From NCBI GenBank assembly GCA_963778375.1, contig CAVZTX010000011.1:1-64000 (forward strand): a DNA stretch of 64,000 bases, written 5' to 3'. Under the pieces are notes generated by a model. It was not told the DNA's origin. It saw nothing but the letters and a program-made list of their open reading frames with translations, and made no database searches. Within the stretch, counting starts at the first letter, position 1. The number at the start of each line of letters is the position of its first letter. Shown here piece by piece: positions 1 to 8,869 of this stretch. Position numbers and translations under genes: made by a program. The stretch is from CAVZTX01 sp963778375. GTDB lineage: Bacteria; Chloroflexota; Ktedonobacteria; Ktedonobacterales; Ktedonobacteraceae.

Positions 1-216
1 ATTACGTTGGGTCAGGTTGAGCGTGATAAGGATAGGTGAATTTTGGGCTAGTGGCACTTCAACAATGTAAAAATTCCTTAAGTGAGGGAGAGCCAACGGA
101 TTGTTAAAAATTTTGACAATCAAACGGGTAAGCAAGCGGTCAGTAGGAAAGAGCCAGCAGAGCCGTAAGAGGCAATGCATCACACGACACACATTTTCCT
201 GTGTACTTATGCTCAT
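1..216 (-). CDS. Partial ORF running off the left edge, unknown function
   Basis: An ATG at 216 opens a minus-strand frame with no stop for 72 codons up to the window edge. The peptide is hydrophobic and basic with several Leu/Trp/Phe residues and ends in the window at a Leu/Thr/Gln-rich stretch. I do not recognise a family. There is no strong ribosome binding site in front of the ATG. It lies downstream of the eCIS-core gene on the same strand, so it could be the next gene of that unit, but the fragment is too short to tell from a chance open frame. Confidence 0.35.
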   Translation of the reverse strand, partial: MSISTQENVCRVMHCLLRLCWLFPTDRLLTRLIVKIFNNPLALPHLRNFYIVEVPLAQNSPILITLNLTQRN

Positions 217-317
217 TTTACCGCTCACATAACGTCAAAATTTCGCCCCTCGATTCTCAACATTTACAACGAAGAAGTTGACAATATCCTCCATCATAAT
301 AGTTTTTGTTTGCTTGG

Positions 318-2461
318 TTAGCGACCCGGGACAGTCCATTTCACCCCGCCATAAGTATAGGTGACAGGTTCTCCGAGGAACCACAATATCTCCTCGGTCT
401 CTGCATTGGTCTCATTTTCAATGTGCGGATCGAACATATCCACCTGCATATAAAATCCCGGCTTCAAATGCCCATGCCGATCGATATTGGCTCCCGCTGG
501 AATGCCATATCGTAAGCGCACACGCTCTATTTCAACCTGCGCCTCGTCAGATTGCGGCAACGGCTCTAGTGCATCTGGGGAGTTTTGTGTCGCCATAAGG
601 ATGAAACCAGTGGCTTCAAGCGCTACACCCCCAACGCGGAGTGCTCCACCAACGGCGTCAAATCCCTCGCTAGTCCCAGCCAACTTTGCTATGATCTGTT
701 GATCGGTTTTCGTCACTCGCAAGTCTTCATATGTAGGACCAATAAAGTCATTATACTCGTTCATATTGCGTAGTTCGGCAATTTTCTTAAAGAGAGCGGG
801 CCCCTGCTCGCGGATTTGTATTTTTAACTGGTTACGCATCGAGACCACCGAGCGCGCGACCTGCTCCTCGCTTTTACCAGCACTCAGCATATCTCTGGCC
901 TGGCTGCTGATCCCCTCGAGACCCCTGCTATAAAGTTCGCGCATAGCCATTGCCTCGCTGCCCATGGCATCAATCCCCATTCCACTGATAAAAAGGACAT
1001 GTCCATAGGTAGTAGCGGCACTCGTCGCTTGTTGCGACTGGGGGTCGGTCAACCTCGCAACCTGGGATAGAGGTCCTACGCTAGGGTTCGTCAACGCTCC
1101 CTGATGAAGGCTCATGATCTCCTCCGGGGCTTCGCTGAGCGAGACGGCTTAACATGTCTTCCTTGTTGAAAGCATTGAGCTCCTCAGCAGCAGTCGGCCA
1201 GTCACCGCTGTGTACAGCGGCAAGATAAGACGCGTCGAGATCCGATGTTACCGATGCTGAGGGCGGTTCGGTTGAAGCTGGGGATGTGCCAGGGGCAGTC
1301 AGTTGAGCCACTTGGGCATATCGCCCGACGTTCGGATTGTCGAGTGCGCCCTTGATGAAGAAAGCCAATTTCATCCTGAGATAAAAGAGCCGCCAGGCGA
1401 CTCTGGATATCCTCGCGATTGAAACCGTTCAGTTTCTCTGCGGCGTTGCGCCAGTCGCCTGTTTGACGTGCCAACCGAAGGGCATCTTGATACTGCTGGT
1501 CGAGTTCGTCTGTGCTTGGTGTAGCCGTAGAAGTGGTAGGCTGCACTGAAGTGTCCGGTGCTGTAGCATCCGGTACTGTAGCGTCCGGTGAATCATCCGA
1601 CTGGCGCTGAACGAGTGTGCCACGCGCTGCCAACGCGGGTCCCTGCGGCACATCCGGATTGAACATCCCATTAGCGCCTTGCTGAATCGTGTGCGTCAAC
1701 TCATGCGCTATCAACCTTCGTCCCCCACTCGTCCCCGGTGCATACTGCCCTTGCTGAAATACCACATCCCTGCCTACCGTATATGCCAATGCACTCACAG
1801 CGCGCGCCGACTCAGCAGCCCTTGCATCGGTATGTACACGCACCTGACTGAAGTCATGCCCGAAGCGCGGCTCCATAAATGCCCGCGTTGTTGTATCGAG
1901 AGGTTGCCCTCCACCACCGTTGAGCACAGTATGAACGATAGGAGAAACACCGGAGGTATCAGTTGCTCCATGGGTCCCTTTCTGGCTGCCCGCTTTGCGC
2001 ATCAGGGGGTTTTTTGTCTCATCCTCGTCATCTTCTCCAGAAGAACCTCGATCAGTTATACGCATCACCTGCTCGGCCACCTGATCCGCTTCTTGTTCAA
2101 AGACATCCCCTGGCTGGTTAACTTTGAGTTTCGTTTGTGACACTGCTCTCTGCGTAGGGTAGATCGGTATCTGGCTAAAATCGTGGCCGAAATGGGATGC
2201 TCTGTCCATCACGGAGTCAAGGGAGGGTACGCTTTCTTGAGCAGAAGAGTTGCCCTGTACGACAGCCGATGCTGAAGGAGCTTCAAATCCGCTTCGAGAA
2301 AGAGGGAATGTGAGCCGCTGATCCCGACACTCAGCACACAGCCCGTCGATGCCAGATGACCCACCACAGGCACAAGTACGCTGCAAGAGGCGGCTCCTGG
2401 ACGATGATCCAGTCAACGACTTTTGTTGTGCTTGGACATTGGCATTTGCTCGATTACTCAT
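318..2461 (-). pseudogene. eCIS-core (DUF4157) domain protein with duplicated helical module; two frameshifts
   Basis: Start chosen at 2461, where GAGGGG precedes the ATG; the longer frame to 2530 lacks such a site. The N-terminus has a small Cys cluster (CACGG, then CAEC), then a PGDVFEQEADQVAEQ segment and an eCIS-core domain with the zinc-protease signature HELTH at residues 253-257. DUF4157 is known from proteins linked to extracellular contractile injection systems and is often joined to variable C-terminal toxins. After it, a module of about 65 residues (GDW..AAE.LN.FN.ED..SRLA, then LHQGAL.NP.VG) occurs twice. The C-terminal part of about 230 residues is not recognised. Continuity needs one base removed near 1350 (GGG run) and one near 1136, so the protein is split into three frames. 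It is either a pseudogene or carries sequence errors. No eCIS structural genes are in the window. Confidence 0.75.
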
Positions 2462-2555
2462 GTTGCCGCCCCTCGACGCACCTGAAAAACGTCTCATTGA
2501 ACAGTCTATCATACGATGCTCTATTTTCACTCTATTTATCTCTATTTACGGCTAT

Positions 2556-2620
2556 GTTGCAAAATCGGTCGTTACGTGAGACTGATTGGTGAGTTGCAAA
2601 ATCGGTCGTTTTTTGAGACT
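2556..2620. repeat. Direct repeat, 37-bp period, two copies
   Basis: The 18-base string GTTGCAAAATCGGTCGTT occurs at 2556-2573 and 2593-2610, each followed after three differing bases by TGAGACT. The two units agree at 25 of 28 positions. It sits in the gap between the eCIS-core gene and the SDR gene. It could be a transposon end remnant or a binding site array; no transposase is nearby. Confidence 0.6.
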
Positions 2621-2745
2621 TCCTTCTGGCGTATAAAAGAGCCATCTGCCTCTGCTCATTGACCTACCTCAAATCAAAGTCTCAAAAGCGCTAGCATTTC
2701 ACAAGTAACTGAGGCAGAAACAAGCATTCCAAATTAAGAATCCGT

Positions 2746-3490
2746 TCACGGCCAACTCGTCTCCGTCACCGGCGTAATAATCACCTCCTGCAGCGCCGAC
2801 CCCGGCGGCACCTGCGCCGCAAACACAATCACATCCGCAACATTAGCCGGGTCTTGCAAATGCTCTTGTTCCGGCAACGGGATGCCCTGTTCGACAAAGC
2901 GATCAAAAAAGTGGGTACGCATACCACCAGGAATGATCGTTGTCACCCGAATCCCATCAGGCCGACCTTCAACGCCGAGGCCCCGGCTGAAGCCGACTAA
3001 ACCCCACTTGGTAGCGTGGTAGGCTGAAGCATTTGCCCAGGCACGCGTAGCAGCGGTAGAAGCAATATTGAAGAAGTGTCCCGAATGTTGTCGCTGCATA
3101 ATTGGCAAGGCTGCTTTGGCAAAGAGAAATGGGCCGCGCAGGTTCACGCCGATTACCCGAATCCCATTGCTCAATGGTCATCTCATTAACCGAGACGGTA
3201 TGGTCGATTGCGGCGCAGTTCACTATGATATCTAGACGTCCGAACTGTTCGTCAACTGCCTTGACGGTGCGAAACACGGCGTCTGCGTTGCTTACATCAC
3301 ATTGTAGTGCTACACTCTGAACATCTTGCGATGTGAGGTCGTGACTGACGTGTTCGGCGGCTTTCTGGTTGATATCAATGCAGGCTACTATAGAGCCGAC
3401 GTTGGCAAATGCGCGGGCAGTGGCTTCGCCCAGGCCGCTTCCCGCTCCGGTGACGAGGACGACTTTTCCTTTTAAGATGTTTTCTTTCAT
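2746..3490 (-). pseudogene. Short-chain dehydrogenase/reductase (SDR), frameshifted
   Basis: The start at 3490 follows a GGAAGG-type site. The N-terminal frame has the NAD(P)-binding TGAGSGLG motif, the acidic ACIDI residue that favours NAD, and a VNCAA motif. The C-terminal frame holds the rest of a classical SDR: VNLRGPF, the catalytic Ser (NIASTAA), then Y-H-A-T-K (YxxxK) and the PGG loop. The two join near 3160-3168, where removing one T from GATTCGG restores a continuous protein of about 247 residues, the normal SDR length. It is the last gene of the heptose/glycan operon. Substrate unknown. Either a recent pseudogene or a base-call error. Confidence 0.8.
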
Positions 3491-3497
3491 ACGATGC

Positions 3498-4355
3498 TTA
3501 CCTTCCAAAAACTTTGTCCCTAGATGGATTGACGTTAAATTCACGAACGAGTTCGTCGAATAGCTCGGTTGCGTTGTGGCTGCGGTCTTCAACGGTGGTT
3601 GGCAGGCCGAGATGATAGGTGCCGCTGGGTAGGATGCCGCAGCCGCCATATTTACGGATCAGTAAGAATTGTACAACAACCTCTTCCCCGGCGTGTTCTG
3701 GAGGCAGGCGACGCCACCAGGAGAATCCTCCTACATCAAGCAACTTGACGCGGTCATAGAGCACGTTGGCACCCCCGACCCAGGCAACCTTGTAGCGCAC
3801 AGGGCGACCATCTCGCACATAGCGTTGTTCCAGGTGCAGTGGATTGGCTGCATTGTTGACTTTATGTCGATCCCAGGGAATTGTGTGCGACTCGAACGGT
3901 TCCGGCTGTACCGGACCGGACCAGAGTTCGATCTGCTGCTGGTGAGGCCGCACATCGTCGAGGTAACTAAGCCCCGTTGCAGCGCAGCCGACGAAGCCAC
4001 ATCCTTCGGATCGGAGAACGTCGAGCATTCGCGCCATGACCGGCGGGTCAAGCAGCACATCGTCATCAAGGTAATGAACGTATGGCGCACGGCTCTGCTC
4101 AAGCAGAAACTGTCGTTGCTCCGCCAGGCCATGGCGTGGTAGATGCCGGTGCAGGATGACATGGTGGCCGTGCCACTTCAGAGCTCGCACAAGCGTTTGT
4201 ATTTCTATGCTCTTAAGATAGGTACGATCTTCCTCGGTTTGATCCGAAATGACTACATCAAAATCAGTGAAGGTCTGACCAAGCAGACTTGTCAGGACAA
4301 CGGCCAGGCCGGTCTTGCGCCGATATGTTGGAATGAGTACGTCAACTAGCGCCAA
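3498..4355 (-). CDS. Family 2 glycosyltransferase
   Basis: A 285-residue GT2-type enzyme that would move a sugar from a nucleotide donor in the cytoplasm. It starts with DVLIPTYRR, typical of the GT-A donor fold. It has the metal-binding acidic cluster HYLDDDVLLD near residue 95 and a WVGGANVLYDR segment followed by an EEVVVQFLL acceptor-side motif. No membrane segment is seen. It follows the GT4 gene with an overlap of about 14 bases and precedes the SDR by 7 bases, so it is co-transcribed with the heptose operon. The acceptor and sugar are unknown. The family assignment is firm; the role in surface glycan assembly is inferred from its neighbours. Confidence 0.85.
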   Translation of the reverse strand: MALVDVLIPTYRRKTGLAVVLTSLLGQTFTDFDVVISDQTEEDRTYLKSIEIQTLVRALKWHGHHVILHRHLPRHGLAEQRQFLLEQSRAPYVHYLDDDVLLDPPVMARMLDVLRSEGCGFVGCAATGLSYLDDVRPHQQQIELWSGPVQPEPFESHTIPWDRHKVNNAANPLHLEQRYVRDGRPVRYKVAWVGGANVLYDRVKLLDVGGFSWWRRLPPEHAGEEVVVQFLLIRKYGGCGILPSGTYHLGLPTTVEDRSHNATELFDELVREFNVNPSRDKVFGR

Positions 4356-5695
4356 AATCAGCTCCGTCCAGGGATGAGCTATCCGAGGCTATTGGTAGGG
4401 ACGCTATCGATAAGGTTTCTATGGGCAATGCTTCGGGCATGCGTTCTGCCAGCACTGCATCATAGAGAGCGGCCGTTCGCATTGCAACAATTGACCATGT
4501 GAACTCATGCTCCACCCTCGCTCGCGCAGCGCGGCCCATTTGTGCACATAACTTTGGTTGATCAAACAGATACTTCAGGCGATTGGCCAGGGCTTGCGGA
4601 TCACGTGGTGGGACAAGAAAACCTGTCTCGCCATCTTTGATGGTGTAAGTAATGCCTCCAACGGCAGACCCTATTACGGGGCGACCACAGGCCATTGCCT
4701 CGAGTGGAGTAAGGCCGAACGGCTCGTACCAGGGCGTTGTCACAACAACATCGCCCGCGCTGTAGTAGTTGCAGAGCACATTGGGCTGTCGCTTGCCAAT
4801 GAAACGCACATGATCGCTAACTCCGAGTTCTCCTGCCAACTTTTGCAACTCACCGATCTCAGGTGTAGCGACAGGATCAGGTTCTTCGGATTCTCCACCG
4901 ACGACCATTAAAGTAATTGACGAGTTGGGAACATCTTTCGTTTTGTTGCAGGAGCAAGGCAAGTGCGCGTACGATGTTGCGAATATCTTTTCTTGGCAGC
5001 ATTCTACCGACGTAGACGAGGACTTTACCTTCCAGATTCAGTCCAATACGCTGCCGCGCTTCATTTCGTGCTACAGGATGGAATATACGGGTATTAACGG
5101 CGGAAGGAATAATCACAACCTTACTCGGGTCTGCGTTGTAGTCATCGACCAGTTCAGCTCGCTCAGCAGGACACTGCGCAATCAACCTATCAACTTCACG
5201 CACGATAGCCAGTTCGGTTTTGATGCGATCTCCTGGACTGGTATCGACCCTTTTCTGATGACGACGCTTGGTCTTGCCCATGGCATGGAAGATCTGGATG
5301 GCGGGGATGTCGAGCCGACGCCGCAGCTCCGTTGCAACCCAGCCAGACATCCAGAAATTGCCATGTACCAGGTCATAGCGAGCTTCGTCGCGCTCCATAA
5401 AGCGCAAGAAGGAGTCGCGGAACTCTGGCATGAACGGCCACAGTTCATCCTTGGGCCGGGGTTGTGCCGGTCCGGCTGACAGATTCACGACGCGAACACC
5501 TGATGCCCAGTCGATAATCTCGGGAGCATCAACGCTATCGCGGCGCGTAAAAACATCGACTGCATAACCTCGACGAGCGAGGTTACGGCTTACTTCATCC
5601 ACGTAGACATTCTGCCCACCTGCGTCAGCCCCACCGAGAATGGCAACAGGGCTGGCATGTTCACTCAAAAATGCAATCCGTGTATGTCTATCCAT
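4342..5695 (-). pseudogene. Family 4 glycosyltransferase (sucrose-phosphate-synthase-like), frameshifted
   Basis: The N-terminal frame begins with IAFLSEHASP and GGADAGGQNVYVDE, the Gly-rich donor loop seen in GT4 enzymes related to sucrose-phosphate synthase and MshA-type transferases. The C-terminal frame has VRFIGKRQ, then YEPFGLTPLEAMACG with the E-x7-E motif and a GETGFLVPP loop. Deleting one A from the AAAA run near 4945-4950 joins them into one protein of about 450 residues. The start at 5695 is preferred over 5713 because AGAGGA lies 8-9 bases before it. It lies in the heptose operon between a GT4-like and a GT2 gene. Broken in this sequence; the break may be an error because both halves keep every conserved motif. 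Confidence 0.8.
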
Positions 5696-5817
5696 CGATT
5701 TGTTCCTCTCCATACCACCTGGTAGTACACGTCATTGTGAGGCTACCGTCCTCGTGGCAAGTTCAATTGGCATTCATCCACACTGCCAACGACGCTAACG
5801 CGTCTACCGCTTCGCGG

Positions 5818-6762
5818 TCAGGCAGTGTGAAAGGAGAACGCCTTATTCCAATCTCGGATAAAACGGTCGAGACCGAACCGTTCGCGAGCAACTGCTCGCG
5901 CATTTGAGCCTATGCGACAGGCCACCTCACGATTCTCTAATAAGAAACGCATAGAGTACACGAGTTCATCAATGTTGCAGGAGACATAGCCCGTCTCACC
6001 ATTCTGGATGACGGTCGGAAGCTCTGTCGTTGCGAGGGCAACCACCGGCATGCCAATCGTCATCGCCTCGATTACGGCCAACGGCAGGCTCGTATAGCGT
6101 ATCGGGCTGAACAAGAAACGATAGTTTGCCACAAGCCGGTGCAGTTCCCGGTACGGCACATCGCCGAGTCCTCCAAACGCCTCGGTCTCCATACCGGCTG
6201 CATCAAGCGGCAGCGTACGCTGTGCTTGTAGAAAGATATCGTATCCGGCAATACGCGGGCGCTTCTGCATTCCATTGACGACGGTGATGCCGCGCTCAAG
6301 CTGCCCAATGTAGCGAATCGATGGGTCAATGGCCACGCTGTGCTCGATCACCATTGTGGGGGTGCGACCGTTGTCCCACATTAATCGATTGTAGTGGGTA
6401 ACGTGAACCAGCAGCACATTGGGATCGTCGATATGATGGCGCGTATCGACAGCGTTGGGTTTTGGCGTATTATGTTCCAGGTAGATTTTCGGCAACTGGC
6501 GCTGACTCGGACTGAGTATCTCGAACTGGTCCTCGAAATAGTTCTTGGGCGTCTGGTAGATGATGAGGTCAAGTTCCAGATCTTTCACCTGTTCGGCCGG
6601 TACCTCACGCATGTAATCTGGCAGGTCGAACGTTGGGCCGCGACCGCCATAGCCTTCTGGACGACCGGATTTGATAGGCAAATACCAATCGTGATCGATG
6701 CGAGCCAGCGTATTGAGATAGCTGCCGTGAATATGCCAGATCAAAATCTTTAGACGTCGCAT
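5818..6762 (-). CDS. GT-B-type glycosyltransferase (GT4-like)
   Basis: A 314-residue protein with the layout of a small GT-B transferase. The N-terminus reads LKILIWHIHGSY. The C-terminal half has RFLFSPIRYTSLPLAVIEAMTIG, the E-x7-E-like region of GT4 enzymes, then NGETGYVSCN. The start at 6762 overlaps the end of the upstream GT9 gene by 13 bases, which points to translational coupling. No export signal. The donor may be a nucleotide-heptose or another hexose; the sequence does not decide. A gap of about 120 bases with no visible feature separates it from the next gene downstream. Confidence 0.75.
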   Translation of the reverse strand: MRRLKILIWHIHGSYLNTLARIDHDWYLPIKSGRPEGYGGRGPTFDLPDYMREVPAEQVKDLELDLIIYQTPKNYFEDQFEILSPSQRQLPKIYLEHNTPKPNAVDTRHHIDDPNVLLVHVTHYNRLMWDNGRTPTMVIEHSVAIDPSIRYIGQLERGITVVNGMQKRPRIAGYDIFLQAQRTLPLDAAGMETEAFGGLGDVPYRELHRLVANYRFLFSPIRYTSLPLAVIEAMTIGMPVVALATTELPTVIQNGETGYVSCNIDELVYSMRFLLENREVACRIGSNARAVARERFGLDRFIRDWNKAFSFHTA

Positions 6763-7799
6763 TCAACAGATCCTCTCGTTAGCAACTGCTCGGCAACTTC
6801 GATGACCATGTGTGGAGTGATTCCGCGCAGGCAGCCATGATCAATTGGGCATTCCCAGTAACCGCATGGACTGCATGCGACGGGTTTGCGCACAATAGGG
6901 TGATGAACCAGGTCAAGCGGTGCCCAGCGACGATAGTCAGCAGGGCCAAAGATGGTAATGCTGGGAGTGTCCACGGCTTCCCCAATATGGGCCGGGCCGG
7001 TATCGTTGCTGACGAACAGATCGAGTTCACTGATCAGTGCAGCAAGCCCGCCAAGTGAGGTTTCACCGGCAAGACAAAGAGGCTTCGTTTTCATGCGCTC
7101 TACAATAGCTTGCACCGTTGCCTCTTCACCCGGGCCACCGGTTAAGATGATCTGGGCATTCAATCGCCGGGCAAAATCATCGGCAACGGCAGCAAAGTAT
7201 GTGGCAGGCCAGCGACGGGAGGGTGGACGAGCACCTGCATGCAGCCCGATCCAGGGACGGTCAGCACGAGGTAGCCGGCGAAGGAGTGCGGCAGCTTCTG
7301 CGCGGTCGCGCTTGAACAGCGGGAACTCCAACTTTGCATCCCCATCGTCACAACCAAGAAGTTTGACGAGACCGAGATTGCGGATGACTTCGGGTTGATC
7401 ATCTGGATATGGCGCTGCCAGTGTGAGCCCAGCAGGTGCTTTCTCCTTATAATAGCCAACGGTCAGCTTGCCACTCAACGCGAGCGAGAATATATTGCTT
7501 ATCTCACCGCTACCATGCATCTGGATGACAAGGTCATAGTTATAGGCGCGCTGCTCCTCAATAAAACATTCAGTTCGTTCGGGAACTACCTCTTTTTCAG
7601 CAATGCCGGGATAGCCGGGGAACTCGACAAAGCGATCTATATAGTGATGGAAACGCTGGACAAATGATTTCGCCCAGGGCAGGCCAATCAACGTGATTTC
7701 GGCTTGAGGAAACTGTGCCCGCAGTGCTCGCAACGCTGGCACAGCTACTAGGAGGTCGCCCAGTTGAAGCGCGCGGAAAACAGCAATGCGATTGCTCAT
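6750..7799 (-). CDS. Family 9 glycosyltransferase (heptosyltransferase-like), copy 3
   Basis: A 349-residue GT9 protein, the family of ADP-heptose:LPS heptosyltransferases. The N-terminus IAVFRALQLGDLLVAVPALRAL is the usual acceptor-side start. HAGARPPSRRWP and LTGGPGEEA are in the middle. The donor-site SNDTGPAHIGEAVDTP with the D-T-G-P-x-H core is complete. A C-terminal Cys-rich stretch (CSPCGYWECPIDHGC) recurs in the other two GT9 copies. The start overlaps the end of the upstream GT9 by 4 bases. With gmhA, hldE and gmhB in the same operon, heptose is the likely sugar; that is inference. Confidence 0.85.
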   Translation of the reverse strand: MSNRIAVFRALQLGDLLVAVPALRALRAQFPQAEITLIGLPWAKSFVQRFHHYIDRFVEFPGYPGIAEKEVVPERTECFIEEQRAYNYDLVIQMHGSGEISNIFSLALSGKLTVGYYKEKAPAGLTLAAPYPDDQPEVIRNLGLVKLLGCDDGDAKLEFPLFKRDRAEAAALLRRLPRADRPWIGLHAGARPPSRRWPATYFAAVADDFARRLNAQIILTGGPGEEATVQAIVERMKTKPLCLAGETSLGGLAALISELDLFVSNDTGPAHIGEAVDTPSITIFGPADYRRWAPLDLVHHPIVRKPVACSPCGYWECPIDHGCLRGITPHMVIEVAEQLLTRGSVECDV

Positions 7800-8869
7800 T
7801 GGTTCCCTCCCGACACGACTTCAGTTAGTAGCATCTCAACTTCCTCAACCACCTCTTCTGGCGAGATATCAAGGCATGGCAAGCCGATGGGGCAGTCGAA
7901 GAGATAGCAAGGATGACATGGTGTTTCGCGGCGCAGTAGCCGGGAGCGGGTCGCGCGGGGCCGCCATTGCTCTTCGTAGTCGGTGCCAGAGAATAGAACG
8001 ACCTCAGGGGTACCAACCGCATCCGCGAGGTGCATAGGCAGCGTATCGTTGCAAATTACCAGGGCCGCACGTTCAATCAGAGCGGCATATTCGGAGAGCG
8101 TCGTTCCACCAACCAGGTAGTGAGCATTCGGTGCGTACACTCGAAGTTCCTCGATCAATGCAGCCTCTCGTTCGACAGCCGTTACAAGCACCTGCCAGCT
8201 TCGTCGGGTTAATAAGCGTGCCACTATGCCAAATCGTTCTACCGGATAGCGGCGAGCCTTCGCGCTTGCACCTGGATGCAGGAGAATGAAGGGGACATCC
8301 AGATCAAGCCCTGCACGAGCTACGATGCCTGGAACGGCTGCTCGCGCTTCATCAGAAATGATCACTCTCAATTGTCTATCATTAACGACAAAGCCTAGAT
8401 GCTCCACGAGGCGCAGGTTGCGCTCAACCTGGTGCAGTTCATCCGGTGCACCCCGCAGTTCGGTTGTGAGGGTGCTGCCGCCAAATTCTTTTGATTCTCC
8501 AGCCCGCAGCGGGATACCGGCCAGGTAGCAGACATAGCCAGGGATATGCGGCGTCTGGCTAAAAGAGGTGAAGATCAATGCTGCATCAAAGCTGCGCTCT
8601 GCGAGCAAATCAATCAATTCCCGTTCACGCGTTGGCTCGAAAGGCATGCGCCCACCAACATCTTGCCAGACCGGACGCCAGGTGATTACATCATCGATCC
8701 AGGGCAGAAGCGGTACAGCAGTCGTACCGGCAGGACTTGCCAGCAGTGTGAGACGTGCATGCGGCGATGTTTCCTTCACTGCACGCAAAGCCGGGCCAAG
8801 CATGATGATGTCGCCAATATTGTCCAGGCGCATCGCCAGGATATTGCGTGCCGCGAGCCATTCGTTCAT
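7796..8869 (-). CDS. Family 9 glycosyltransferase (heptosyltransferase-like), copy 2
   Basis: A 357-residue GT9 paralogue. It starts with ILAMRLDNIGDIIMLGPALRAV and carries LLHPGASAKARRYP and LVGGTTLSEY. The donor motif reads NDTLPMHLADAVGTP: the usual Gly of D-T-G-P-x-H is Leu here, which may shift activity or specificity. The C-terminal Cys motif CHPCYLFDCPIGLPC is kept. It overlaps both neighbours by 4 bases, so translation is coupled. It is closer to copy 1 than to copy 3 at the N-terminus (MRLDN / VRLDN), suggesting local duplication. Confidence 0.85.
   Translation of the reverse strand: MNEWLAARNILAMRLDNIGDIIMLGPALRAVKETSPHARLTLLASPAGTTAVPLLPWIDDVITWRPVWQDVGGRMPFEPTRERELIDLLAERSFDAALIFTSFSQTPHIPGYVCYLAGIPLRAGESKEFGGSTLTTELRGAPDELHQVERNLRLVEHLGFVVNDRQLRVIISDEARAAVPGIVARAGLDLDVPFILLHPGASAKARRYPVERFGIVARLLTRRSWQVLVTAVEREAALIEELRVYAPNAHYLVGGTTLSEYAALIERAALVICNDTLPMHLADAVGTPEVVLFSGTDYEEQWRPRATRSRLLRRETPCHPCYLFDCPIGLPCLDISPEEVVEEVEMLLTEVVSGGNQ

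Noticed and set aside
2556..2620. Insertion sequence at the 37-bp repeats
   Set aside because: No transposase fragment or matching inverted ends were found nearby.
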